A stretch of DNA of 64,000 nucleotides from Boswellia sacra. Lineage: Eukaryota; Streptophyta; Magnoliopsida; Sapindales; Burseraceae. The translations under genes and the position numbers were made by a program. This document shows, one piece after another, positions 36,567-49,297 of this stretch. Below the pieces are notes generated by a model. That model was not told the DNA's origin. It ran no database searches and saw only the letters and a list, made by a program, of their open reading frames with translations. Positions within the stretch are counted from its first letter, which is position 1; each line of letters starts with the position of its first letter. The stretch is taken from assembly GCA_013180625.2 (NCBI GenBank), contig SNVD02010155.1, positions 1 through 64,000 of the forward strand, read 5' to 3'.

Positions 36567-39500
36567 GGGATGTCGATGTCAACCTTGAAAATTAGACAAT
36601 GAAGCAAACATTTCAAGAAAACGATCAAGATTTCATTATTCAAGAAAGAACATATAAGGATCCAGCATATACACCTAGCAAGCTTTATGCCCAAAGCAAA
36701 CTGCTTTTAAGTAATTAAAAACCATAGAAAGATGAGTAGGTTAATTTGACACAGAAAAACACTTTTATAAAACTACTGAGAAATAATCCTTGATAAAGAG
36801 ATACTTCACCATAACATTGCTGTGGCAGATGAGTTTGCTTCATGATCTGTCCCTTCAGGGTTCTGCTTATGATCTGCAGTGAAGAATTTTTCAGACCATC
36901 TAAAATGACCACCATGCTTTCTACTTAAGGATTTACAAGGTTGATCACCTGATTCAAATGCTGCAATGTCAAAAGTAATTACTCATGCTCGTGTCTCAAC
37001 TTGATAGCAAGATCCTTGACTAGAAAAACTGGTTGCCCCGATGCCTGCCATTATCAGTGACAATGATCTGATTGTGAATTTACGTAGCCATTCAACTACC
37101 AAATTTTGAATACATTTCCATTAAAATAGCTGGAAGCCATTAACCAGTGACAATGATCTGATTCTGATTTCATTTAGCCATTATCAACTACCAAATTTTG
37201 AATAGAATTCAATCAAAATGGGTGGAAAACATATTACAATTTGCATTTAATCGGCAGCTTTAATCTAAGAGGCATTAGTCACTACATTATTACAATATTT
37301 CAATAACAAGGATTTGAACCTAGGACCATTAGATCAACATGGATCTAATATTATGTTAAGTCTTCCGTTTTCCTAAATGTTTAAGCTTTTTGGTATGGGT
37401 TTAACTCCAATATTTAAGCCTCCAATAGTGTCCAAATCACCCCTCCTAGCCCTGGTTTTGGAGATCTTCCAACTAATGAGCTTCTTTTTGTAGAGGATCA
37501 AAATTCTGGACACAGCTAATAGGATGTTTTTCTGCAAGAAAAAAATGAAATACTAAATTATTGATATAAGTTGCAGCTAATTTTAAATATATGAAAGTCC
37601 TTCGATGTCATCGATGGACCACCTAGGATTTATAACTGAAGTTCTCAAGCAACCTCAAGGTCCTATCAATGATAGTTTTAGCACCAAACTCCCTATATCA
37701 ATATTAAATCATTTTTCACCGATCAATGTTTTCGCAGGTCTCAAACATGGAAAAAGGCCATTTCACTATGTTCTTCTATTGTTTACATTTGTTTCCCTTT
37801 TATGTATTTCTCCACGAATTAGAACAGAGCAAGCAAACAACTTTTGGAAGTTACAAATTCCATTACATAAATAACAAATCGGTAAGTCTAATAAATGTAA
37901 ATGCCATAGCAGCATTAGCAATAGAAGATCCAAACTAGCCTGTTTTGATGCAGGAACCATTCATGAGTTCATAATCTACAAAAACTAGCCACGGTCCTCG
38001 TGGAAAATATTTTGGCATACATACATAAACAAACAAACACACACATATAATATGTATGTATGTGCTTGAATACCTAGTCTTTGTTTACAATTAGGAAAAG
38101 ATTTTTACAGAAATATGAATACATGAGAGGTCAGTTTAAATTACCAGATGTTTCTACACTGTGAAACCTTTGATTCCTCTGTGAAGGAAACAGAGCTGCA
38201 GGTGCAGCAATGAGTTCTTGTAGACCGTGATGTTTTATGTATCCTTCTAGTCGAAAACCAACTGAATGATAAGGTATTTCTATAGTTTCTCATATTAGGT
38301 ACTTCCGCCATGTCAACCTCTCCGCAACAAGAGCTCTCATGTCTTCCATTGTCAATTTTTCAAATATTTGGGGAAGCAAGAGCCTGGCAACTATTAAAGC
38401 ACTTTCCTGCAAGAAAAGTTATTTGAGTTGAAGACCAATAATTGTACGCTGCCATAATCCAGTACATATTCCTATCAGTTATTCCCTTCATAGAGACAAG
38501 ACATTACAGGATAACCTAATCTCATCACACAAGGAACAATCAAATGCTTGACAAAGTGGAAGTCTTAATGAAAGTACTGCTTTGATCATTGCATGGTTCA
38601 CAAGTAAAAACCAAAGACCTTCATGCTTTGTTCACCTTGAACCATCAAAAGTTCATTCAAAAGAATAAAATAATAAAAGTACTAGTAGAATCATACCTTC
38701 CATGGGAAATCTTCAACTGCAGGTTTGCACTGAAAGTATTTTGTCACTTTCAATAAAGGAAAAAAGTAAAATCAATTCTGTGACCATGTCACACATGTAA
38801 CGCTTTCCAGTAAGCACTTCATAAAGGCCCAAAATACTCCCATGAGTGATAACAGGATGCAATGAGTTATTGCTTAGAATACTATTACTTGTCCACTGCC
38901 AAAAAATAAATTTTATATTGATATGGATGAAGGAAAACTACTCACATATATTATCAAGTACTAGAATGATCAAACTTACCCATGTAAATATGTTATTTAC
39001 CTTAACAAAACCATTAGATATGATCCACACACCACTTGACCTGGAACCCTCCCTATAAAGTGTCACACTACGAAGTTTCATAATTTCTTTGTTGGAAAGT
39101 TCAAGTTGTTCAAGAACAGCCAAAGGAAGGGCCCCCAGTAAAGGATGGCCACGAATCAAATCACCTATTTCCGGTGACTTCACTACAGGAGGATTCCTCA
39201 GAAGCCTTTTCAAGTCAGTGTGCATGAATGATGATACCCCTTCTTACCAAGAATTAAATTATGGTGCAAAGACTGAAGGCCTTAAAATGTGAAAACTCCC
39301 AAAACTTGACAAAATGATACCTGGACGACATCATGGAGATGAAGTATCTCTTTTTCTTCTAATAACCCCATCTTCTCAAGATTTTGGACATAATCAGTTA
39401 ATTGGTGAAGCACTGAATATGTCACTTGTCTTGTTTTCACGACACGCTAAACCTAAAAATTTTCCAATACATAAAGTCATCATCTACCATCCTCTGTATT

Positions 39501-40626
39501 AGAAAAAACTATAAATGGTACATTCATCCTAGAGTGCTCTAGCAGAAACAGATAGACAAACGATGGTTTTCAAATGACCAATTCCAAGTAGAATACAACA
39601 AATCTGATAACCAGAAAAAATTTACTAACAACAAACGTGAGGAAAGCTTACACGAACTTCTTCCACAAACTTTCTTGCTCCTCCCCTTCCTTCTTGCTTT
39701 CTTCAATGACATCAGAAGCAATTTGACCGTCACCTTAATAATGAAGTTCGATGCATAAGAAACCTATACATTGCTTCAGAAAATAGGGACACTGCAATGA
39801 TAGGCATTAAATGCATTAATAGAAAATTGATAATGGAAACCAAATAAAATTAGAAACATCACAGATTATAAGACTTCTTTTGTTATATGCCAAATGCACT
39901 TATTTCTCCTAACTGTGGTAGAATGTTGGAAGCAGATTATCCTAGCCACTCCAAATTGCTTGAGGTAGCTGTTGAGTTTGAAAGAAGAGTTCATGTATTT
40001 AACCTAAGGTTTAATTTGGTACCAGCAGAAATTCTTCTGCAATCTCTTTTCATAAAAAATTTCACACCTTACACAGAATGGGGAAAAAGAGAGTAGGAAA
40101 ATAATTTAACAAGCTATTTTGAAAGAAAGGTATCTCTACAACCACTGGATGGATTAGAAAAGATGATAAACCTCAGTAAAGTAGCCGGTCACCTCATCTT
40201 TTGGATTTTACATTGCACAATAAGAATACATAGAAAGACATCTATGTCTACAATTACTTTTTAATATCTCTAATAAAAGTAATCTAATTTGTTTGCGAAA
40301 TTCTTCCTGATGCTTCAAAATTACATGCTATATCTACTGCTTTAATGATTACATCAGAATTTTATTACTATTAATTTAGCCTCTACTTTATTTTTATTCC
40401 AATGTTTTTGAGGATTTTCTCCCATATTTTTGTATTCTCTGCTAATTTTGTTAATGATTCTAAAGGTAAAGCTAAAATTTTTTATCATCTCCTTAATAGA
40501 AATCAACTTTAGCCATCAATATTAATGGGACTACACCCTCATTCCAATGAATTATTGCATCACAAATCAGAAAACATATTCTTTCAAACATTGTCATCAA
40601 AAGAAACCTTTTCCCAATTGTCACTT

Positions 40627-41028
40627 TGATAGAACTCACCCTTGCACACAGATTAGTTCAACACACTAACACACCAGAGAATGAATAAAGAGAACAAGCA
40701 ATGGAAATTAGAGCAGGAAAAGGAATTAAGAATAAGTTTTCTGTATTGAATCAAGAGTGTAGCAGGCAGTTCGAGAGGCCTGCAAGCTCTCCCAAAAGAC
40801 TCAACAGTCTCACCCAAATAACAGAAAATTTTCCTTTTTTACTCTTCTCTTCTCTCACTCTATATATATTCCTAACTAACTCTCCAGCTGTAACTAACTC
40901 CCACAGCCCCCACAATTTCCAGCACAGCATAACAGAAAAACAACAACAGCAAAGGAATAAACCCACTCCCCCTCTAATTAATTCAATTCACAATATTGCC
41001 CTTCTATATTCACTGCCTTTGTCTATCA
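40627..41028 (-). mobile_element. Solo LTR (402 bp) in intron 16 of the SOS1 pseudogene
   Basis: The ends are TGATAGA and TCTATCA, with a perfect 5-bp target-site duplication CACTT at 40622-40626 and 41029-41033. The matching place in copy 1 (about 17264) has the single uninterrupted sequence. The minus strand carries a TATA-like tatatatagag box near 40860 and a tail ending gggtgagttctatca, which suggests minus orientation. No internal sequence remains, the mark of unequal recombination between LTRs. Confidence 0.92.
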
Positions 41029-41869
41029 CACTTATAGCAGTTCCTAATAAATGAGTTGAATAGAAGGAAAAAATAAAATAAAATAAAATAAGAGGAAAAA
41101 TGTGCCAGCAGAATGCATAATCTACTGATAAGCCACCAGAATTAATTGCTTAACTGTACTTGTAATGTATATTTGAATATCATTGTAGTTGTCCCTGATC
41201 AAAGAATTGGAAATGGTTTAAGCAAAGTGTAACAAGATGGGATGACTGTTGGATTTACAAAAGTTATTCAGTACTTGAGAGTTTAAAAGTATCACGAAAG
41301 TAAAGAGAAAACTAAGTAGAAGTGGGATAAGTTTGCCAGTCAAAGAACTATTCTAATAAAAAAAAATGAGGGAATTACATAAACCAAGTAAGATTTTACC
41401 TATAAAGTCAAGTAATTGCTGTCGCGCAATTCCATGAGCATGAATAAATGCAGCAAGTAATAAGAAAATTCCAATCTTTCTACAATGAAATATATAGCCA
41501 GTTTCTGCGGAAAAACGCTTGTTTGAAGGACTTTGTAATAAAAAGGGAAATCGACATTAGCTTTAGAACATCCCAATCACATAAAGGCTTATTTGATGCC
41601 AAATCAATTGCTTCTTCCACAGACTGCATCAAAAGATTAGCAACCTTTTGCATTATCCTTCCCTCGTCAAGCATTCCCCAATAAGCTGCTTGCACACCTG
41701 ATACAGAAAACAATTTGTCCATTCTTCCTAGTTCATATATATATATATATATATTAAGTTTTTAATTACTGAAGATATAAAGAAGAATTGAGCATAAAAT
41801 CACGCCCCCACAGTTAGAAGAATATATATCTACACAAACAATTATTATTATTTTATGGAGAACATCTCA

Positions 41870-42130
41870 GATTTAGTGTTAAGCATGTATTCAAAGATTG
41901 TTACTTTATTTTCTCTTGTATTTGTTTTATTTTATTTTATTATTTATTTATTCATTTTTGGATAGTAAGATTGATGTAGGATCCAGTAGCATAAATTAGG
42001 AATATAATTAGGGATTTTATTTAATTTTAAGGATTTTTATAAACAAGGATCTTGACTTCCTAAATTAGGAGTAATCCTAATTTAACTTATTTTTCAATTA
42101 ATAATTACTATTTGGTTAGAATTTATTTAT
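41870..42130. other. Junction of the deletion that removed exons 12-15 from the SOS1 pseudogene
   Basis: Going rightward, homology to copy 1 intron 15 (around 18060-18080) fades here, and homology to copy 1 around 22430 (exon 11) begins at about 42131. About 4.3 kb of the parental arrangement is missing, replaced by about 250 bp of A+T-rich filler. The lost exons code for the end of the exchanger domain and the beginning of the cytosolic tail. Confidence 0.8.
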
Positions 42131-42846
42131 AATATTACCATAATCCAAAACTTGGTCACTGCCCAGTACTCCTTCAGCAATAACAACACCACTGCACAAA
42201 AATAAAAATAACATTAATAATGAAACAAAATAAAGAATCATACATAAAAGCTCCCTAGGGCAGGAAACCTATAAATAATAATATAACACAGAAAGTTAGT
42301 GTTAACCATTAATTCCACAATTAAGTACCAAAAGAAACAAAAAAAGGAAATGAATATGTATAATGATAACTGAAACTACTAACTAGACCATCAAAACTAC
42401 CTTCAAAACTTTAATCCTACTTTGAAGCCCTACTTTATCAATCCCTGTGTGATTCACAACTCAACAAACCACAATACAACAGATGTTAAAATATTTATCC
42501 ATTCTAAGAACCCTTATCAATAAAAGGAATGGTCTTAAGAAATCTGCAATCTTACCTCAAGATAAAAATTAATGTATTTGCAATATAAGCAACCATTGCC
42601 CTGAAAATAATGAATCAGGAAAGAAATAATTAAAATTAATAAAAAATTAAAAAATTAAAATTGATTACCAGCCCTCTAGCTTGCAGGAAGACCCTAAGCA
42701 AAGAAATAATTGCATACTTGTGCCTGACTCTCCAAATTCGTTATTTGAAAAACATGACTCTACTTCATGAGGCTGTAAAGACACCTATTTATATAGCTAA
42801 AGACTTATTGTAACCACACAACTAATTTGAATAGCAAACCAACTAA

Positions 42847-43062
42847 CCTCAAGGGAAGACTCAGTGTAAGTCACTTGGTTTTTGACTTTTGTGTCTAAGA
42901 AGCATAAGGTCTAAGGTTTGACTCCAATTGGGTGTAGTTGATTCCTTGAGGCCACACCCACAGACTATGGCCTGAGATTTACCTGATCCTCATGGAGAGA
43001 AGGGGAGGCTTTGCAGTGGTCCGGTGGACAAACACCTCATTTAACCCCAAAAAACAAAAAAA
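42847..43062 (+). mobile_element. SINE in intron 9 of the SOS1 pseudogene, orthologous to that in copy 1
   Basis: It shares the box regions, the 'gattccttgaggccacaccca' type core (copy 1 has 'ggggccacaccca') and the poly(A)-like end followed by ATCCAACTA. It is diverged by many substitutions and small indels from the SINE of copy 1. Confidence 0.82.
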
Positions 43063-43124
43063 TCCAACTAAAAACCTACACCCAGAAACAGAACTTTCTT
43101 AATACAAAAATACTAAAAAGAAAA

Positions 43125-43305
43125 AAATTAGGCTTTGTTTGTTAACATTTTCAAAATATTATTTTCTGAAAAAGCAAATTTACCAATATATTTAAATCAA
43201 TATCAACCACGTATCATTTTCAAAAATAAGAAAAATTTAAAATCAACCAAATATTCTTTTCAAATTTAGAAAACAAAAACTCAAATACACAAATAGACAC
43301 AACCT
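43125..43305. mobile_element. Short MITE-like insertion unique to the pseudogene
   Basis: About 180 bp of A+T-rich sequence starting ttaggctttgtttgttaac interrupts intron 9 sequence that is continuous in copy 1 at about 23690. The right end, reverse complemented (aaggttgtgtctatttgtg), is a weak inverted match to the left end. No clear target duplication. Confidence 0.45.
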
Positions 43306-46300
43306 TAAATTTCCAAACTGGATTGTGCTATATATGGTCCCACATTATCGAGAAGCCAGTGCCACACATTTACATCACAAATTTATTTATTTATTTACTT
43401 TTCTTTTTCTTGGTTTCCACTATGTTTTTCACCCACATCTTATATGATGCACAAACAGAGACCTTTCTGAATTTCAAAAGAGCAACTTATTCTCACTTTA
43501 TTTTCTAATAAACATATAAAACGCAAACAAACTAATTTCAAGATTTACAGCAGAAAATTTTAAATATATTCATTACACAAGGTACCTGATCCTCTTTTAA
43601 AAGTCAATTATTTCCTTTCTTTGGAATTTCCAAGCAGATGAGTACTAAAAACTACATTATTCACCCTTGAATTCGTTAACCAGAAGGATTACTTGACATT
43701 GAATAAAGAGTGCAGCATACCAAAAGTAATGCCAGATTCGTTGACTTTCACCCTTGAAAGCTGTTCTGGCAAATGCGGCATAAGACCTATTCCACAGATA
43801 ATATCAAGAGATATCATTTCCTCAAATTGAATATAAATAGTAAGATGAATTCTACCTACATTCCTAAAGTCATTACCGTCAGGACACCAGAGTGTTAGCA
43901 CCTTCCTGAGCCTATCACATGAAAATGCTAGTCAGGCTTTTCATACATTGCAGATGAGAGTTAATTTACTAGCAAACAAACAAGAAAAACCAGAGAATGC
44001 TGTTACTATGTAGGCAATTATATAATTGGATATGATTATATATTTACTTTCTGTTTCTTTTGTTGATACCTTAAGGGTGTATACTGCTGAGGGAAAGAAG
44101 CTAGACATACATCTAGATTGAGAAAACATCAAATGTTCTATGAGGTATAAAATTTTAAATCCCAGTGAGAAGTTCCTTATAATGCAAAATGGTAATTTTA
44201 GCACTTTTGAATTGTTTGACTTTGTCATTGAGGCTTCTTAAAGGATACATATTAAGAAGTTCAAAAATGGTAAGTAATAAAACATATTTTACCATATAAG
44301 GAAATGATACTCATTTTTATCACTAAACATTTCTCGAAATAGTAACATCAAAATAATTTTCACCAAGTGTTTTAAGCTTATTAATGCACATGCTAAGATA
44401 ACTCTTTTATTAAATTTTTGCAAGTAATTCAATTTGATTGCTAAATTGTTAAGAATAATAAGAAGGGATTCTAGTAGTTATATATTTTATCTCCTTCAGA
44501 AAAAAAATAGTAATTATTATTAGTCATCAAGAAGAAGATTCAAAAGAATGGACATGTCGACACTACAAGAACAACAAGCAGTCCCGAGCAACAAAAGAGG
44601 GCTCCAAGAAACAGAAGTATAACTCTTCTTCCATCTCATAAATAAGTATAGCCCTATAAAATACTTAACCAAGAACTTCCCAATTTATGCTATCAAAGCT
44701 GTCCTTTTTTTTTTTTATTTGAAATAAAGAGAAAGAGACTTTATGAAACTTAGTAGAAAAGGATGTCCATGTAGTGAACACATTTCACTGTTTTCATTTT
44801 TGTAAATAAAAAAAAATGATACCAAACAGATTTTTAAATCCTGAAAATACAAAAGTCAATTGCTTGTCTTCAATCTTCCAATTCCTTTGGTCAAAACAAT
44901 TTTGCAAACTATTTGGCCCGCAATTTTCTTGACAACTTTCACATCACATGTTAATTGAAATGTTAGCTAAATCAATAAAATGAGATAACTTAATGAAAAA
45001 AAAGGTAGTCTCCTAAATTTGGAGGGGAACGTACAGTGACGAAAGCGATGTAGCTCAAAGTAAGCATCAGTGCAATCTCTATCACTGTGTCATTGAAAAT
45101 AAACCCAAGCCACAAGCCAGTTGCAATCCCGAAAGCAAGACCCATGCCTACACTGGAGCAACAAAAGATTCTTATGATCTGAGTAAAGTCTATCACAAAT
45201 ACAAAGAATGTGAGATATACATACGCCCCAAGTGAGACCTGAGCCAGAAATTTATGGTGCTGAAGCTAAAACTCTCTCCAAGGACCATTTGATAGAACAG
45301 TTGATAGATCACAATCGCAGCCCTGAACAAAGGAAACAAATTGTATTCAGATAAAATCAAAGGAAATAGAAGAGGTCATTAAAACACGTCAGGTTTATCA
45401 AAACTAGAATGTGGACAACATGCTGGTTTGACATTTAGATGATTCAAGTTACCACATACAGTTTCTTAAAAGAATCTGTCGAAAGCTCAAGAGTGAAAAA
45501 TACCCATCATTCATTAAAGATTCTCCTTCAATTATTGTACTCAGTTTTTTGCTAGTATCAAGCTCTTCAGAAGAGCAACAACAGCAACAGGATCGGTAGC
45601 ACTCAGAAGTCCTCCAAGCAACAATGATGTTTTCCAACTCCAGTTATATGGAAAAGTGAGCTGCAGTATGGTATTTTAGATGGAATTATAATAAATTAAA
45701 ATAAAAAGTTACTACCTAAGTTGAGTGGTATAAGATACCTTCAGAACAGATCCAAGAAAGAAGGTTGCTATCACAACTCCTGGAACAGCGAGTAGAAGCA
45801 TTTGCATCATACACCTCTGTGCAGAAAATATGAAAAGCATTTGGTTTATATGGAATCCAGAAAATTTTAAGTTATTCACCTAATAACTTGCATAAAGCTG
45901 CTCTTGCTGCAGCAGAAAGCCAAAAAAGAGAAACTCAACAACCTTTCATTACGAAAATTATATTACCAGGAGTCAAGGACAAGAAACCAGATAATAGTAC
46001 CTCAATTCACAGAAAAGTGATGATAAAAATTGCTTAAATATTAAAATTCTAAACTTCTAATAAAGGAAGCCAAAAAGGTCCATGTTGAGGAAAAAACTAA
46101 TCCCAAAAGCTTAACATCATAAAATAAGGCAAAACAAATAATAATCGGAAAAAATAAAGGATCCAAGGAAGGGAGAAGCCATAAGAAAAGGCAATGAAAA
46201 ATCAAATATCAACCAAATTTTGTCACCCTTCTTGTGGCTTCTCTTGAAGTATCAATGACATTCTTATGTTAAATAGAGTCACAACAAATGGTTGTAATGG

Positions 46301-47163
46301 CTACAATTTTAAAAGAAAACTTGCTTGGAGATATATACAGACGTTAACTATACAGGGACTTCAAAACAAATAGACTAAGCGAGGGCAAAAAAAACATTTA
46401 AAATTTGCTAAACTTAAAAAATCCATTTATGGTTGAAATAAGGCATTAAAAATTTAATAAGGTTCACACCTTTTGATTTAGAAGAAACCATACTTTATCA
46501 GTGCATCTGTACAAAATCCCGTGACAAATAGTTCATATTGTAGGTTGTGTTTCCTACAAGGTATTAGATTGGACTGATTTGACTAGATTATAACTAATCT
46601 TCTGTATTTATTGCAACACACGATAAGAAAGAATTGTATATAGTGATTTCCTTTAAATATCTCTACTACGAGAACATAAACCAATTTCAGTAAAAACTAA
46701 TTATATATTTAAATAAGTTTAATTCCTCAATATTTATGAATATTTTATTTCTAATAATAAATTGAGAATTATTTTTACGATATTACTAAATAACTATTTA
46801 TATGAATACTAGATGCATATTTGTTAGTTCATTAAAATCAATGTAAGTCAAATTTAATCATATAAATAGAATATTGATTGAAATTTGTTACTGAAGATTT
46901 TTTTAATATTTTATTTATGATGATATATTTTTATTATATCATTTACATTATTAAATAGTATTTCTATTACTAAGCTAAATCAATTTAAGTGAAAGCTAGT
47001 TAAATATTTAAAAATTCCTTCAAGTACTTATGAAGATTTTATCTCTAAGAATAAGTTAGTATTATATCAAATTATATATTCCTTAATAATATGTCATATT
47101 TATTATTACATATATCACTCGTGATCATATTGATAATGATATGGATTTTAATTCTAAATACAT

Positions 47164-48380
47164 TGTTAGAACTTATATGGAAGATTTAGATTATAATAAT
47201 TCTATTTTAGGTGATAAATAATATGTATTGATTGTAAGTGATTTTATTTCCTAATTTACTTTGATTTTTCTAGTATATATGTAAGTCTCACGTATCAATA
47301 ATACACGACAACTTTCACCTCTTCTCTATCAATTTTATTCTCTTTTCTATCTTTTAACATAGTATCAGAGTAGGTTAGAGGTCCTTAGAAATTTTTGCTT
47401 ATGCAAAATGAAGAAAAAAAAGAAAAGAAAAGTCATCTCTCTTTTCTTTTTCATTATTAGTATTAAAAAAAAAATCTTTTTTTTGTTTTTTATTAGTCTC
47501 TAATGTTTTTGTGCTGTGATAAATAAAAAATAATCTCCTTTTCTTATTAAGTTAATGTTTTTATAAAAAATAAATTTAAAAAATTCAGTCGCGTGTTTGC
47601 TTTCATTTCAATATCTAATATTTTTAAATCTCTCTCTCAGTCCCTATTCGTCCTCACAATAGGAGACTCATTTTTTTGTATTCAGGGGGTTTTATGAAAT
47701 TCCTGAAAACTTCTGGGCATTTTGTGGATTTTTTGAGGGTGTTTCTGAAAATTAAAAAAAAAACCCACTTTTAGTCTTGGGAAATCTTGCCCAAATTTAG
47801 CCAATTCTCCATCGTCTATCCAAACTTCACTTTTGTCCCAACCTAGCCTCTTTACTATTAAACGACCTCATCACCTCTAGTCAGAGATAAAAGTCACCGG
47901 TACCCTTACAGTCTCACTAAGATTCATGGTCAAAAATGTCTCCTCTTAATGAAATTTGTCGCCTCTTATATTTTCGGCTTCACTCGCTTATTGCTTGGGT
48001 CTTTTTCTAGAAGTTTGATGAGATGGCTACCTCTCGTCAATCCTTCTGAGGCTACATCACTATTATGAAGTTAATTACTCTAGTGTTAAATTGTCAAAAG
48101 GAGTCATCAAATATCTATTTTGTAATCTTTGTTTCCAAATTGGGCATTAAAAATATCTATACTCTAACTTGAGGGAAGTCTTAAAACTTATATGGAAGTT
48201 TTAGATTATAATAATTCTATTCTAGATAGTGAATAATATATATTGATTGTGAGTAATTTTATTTCCTAGTTTACTTTAATTTTGCTACTATATATATGTA
48301 AGTCTCACATATCAATAATACACAATAGCTCTCACCTTCACTTCTCTATCTATTTTATTCTTTTTTTCTCTCTTTTAACA
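47164..48380 (+). mobile_element. Miniature LTR retrotransposon (TRIM-like, Copia-type ends) in intron 3 of the SOS1 pseudogene
   Basis: Two LTRs, 47164-47359 (196 bp, TGTTAGAAC...TTTTAACA) and 48179-48380 (202 bp), enclose about 820 bp with no open frame. Immediately after the first LTR is a primer-site-like agtatcagag. Just before the second is a polypurine tract (cttgagggaagtc). A perfect 5-bp target-site duplication TACAT lies at 47159-47163 and 48381-48385. The element is complete but codes for nothing, so it must have been moved by another element's proteins. The LTRs have diverged noticeably, so it is not recent. Confidence 0.9.
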
Positions 48381-49263
48381 TACATAATTTAGAAAAGTTC
48401 AGAAACTTACTTCCACATACTTGTGATGAGCTAAACCCATGGTTTTTAATGGACTACTATCCCCTACACATATATATAGGACAAAGCAAGGGGCCTAGAC
48501 ATAGTAAATACTAATGTCTTGAAGTTTTATTTGTATGATCCCAAAAAAAATTATATCGTCATTGGCATAAAGATTCATCGCGATAAATTTGATGGGATTC
48601 TTGAGCTGTCATAAACACATAAGTTAATAAATTCCAAAGTTTGAGAAATAATTGAAAAGTATTTCCTATGCATCTGTGGTTTGTAAGCTAAATGTATGCT
48701 TAGGTTTTGCATACAGCTAATCAACTTTTGAGACGCTAGGTAGATTTGGGAGTGACCCTGACAAGGACTATCTTAAAAACTAAGGATTTCATGTTCATAT
48801 TCAAGTAGGGTCTTCACTCCAATGGTTAGGTTTGATGATGCCATAATCATCTGGCCTAAAACCATACTATTATCAAGCTAAACTCACATAAGCTGATTCA
48901 AGTTCCATTCTTTTGCTTTGCCATTTCCATGTTGGTGGTTTAAATTATTAATTGGTAAACCTTATTTCCAGAGACTTATACTTACTAGTTTTTCCAAATA
49001 CTTAAAAAGATACTTTTTCCAATAAAAAATTAAAAACTACTTTTTTCATTGAGTAGTGCTCATCTTATATATTATCTATACAAATTTAGTGGTGCTACTC
49101 TTATATATTATCTATACAAACTTATATGACATTATTGAATGATTCACACATTATCTATATTAATTAATGTAATTAAAAATTGCAATTTTCCCATCTAATC
49201 AAATCATGATTCATTAGTTTATATAGTTAAGTTTGTATTTATAATTTGTAAGAATTTCAATTC

Positions 49264-49297
49264 GGAGAGATGGCTGAGTGGATTAAAGCGTCGGATT
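49264..49297 (+). pseudogene. 5' fragment of a plastid-like trnS-GCU
   Basis: The 34 bp starting ggagagatggctgagtgg and ending gcgtcggatt matches the acceptor, D-arm and start of the anticodon stem of plastid serine tRNA (GCU), from memory, with one or two mismatches. The anticodon loop and the whole 3' half are absent. Directly after it, homology to copy 1 intron 3 (copy 1 about 27885) resumes. It probably is filler DNA of plastid origin at a repair junction. Confidence 0.65.

Noticed and set aside
40701..41054. 117-codon plus-strand open frame
   Set aside because: It falls within the solo LTR, opposite to its inferred orientation, with low-complexity Gln/Pro/Ser composition.
44560..44575. 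CACTACAAGAA-like phrase suggesting a CACTA transposon end
   Set aside because: It aligns with ordinary SOS1 intron sequence in copy 1 (about 25270), where it reads cactaaaac; no partner end or target duplication.
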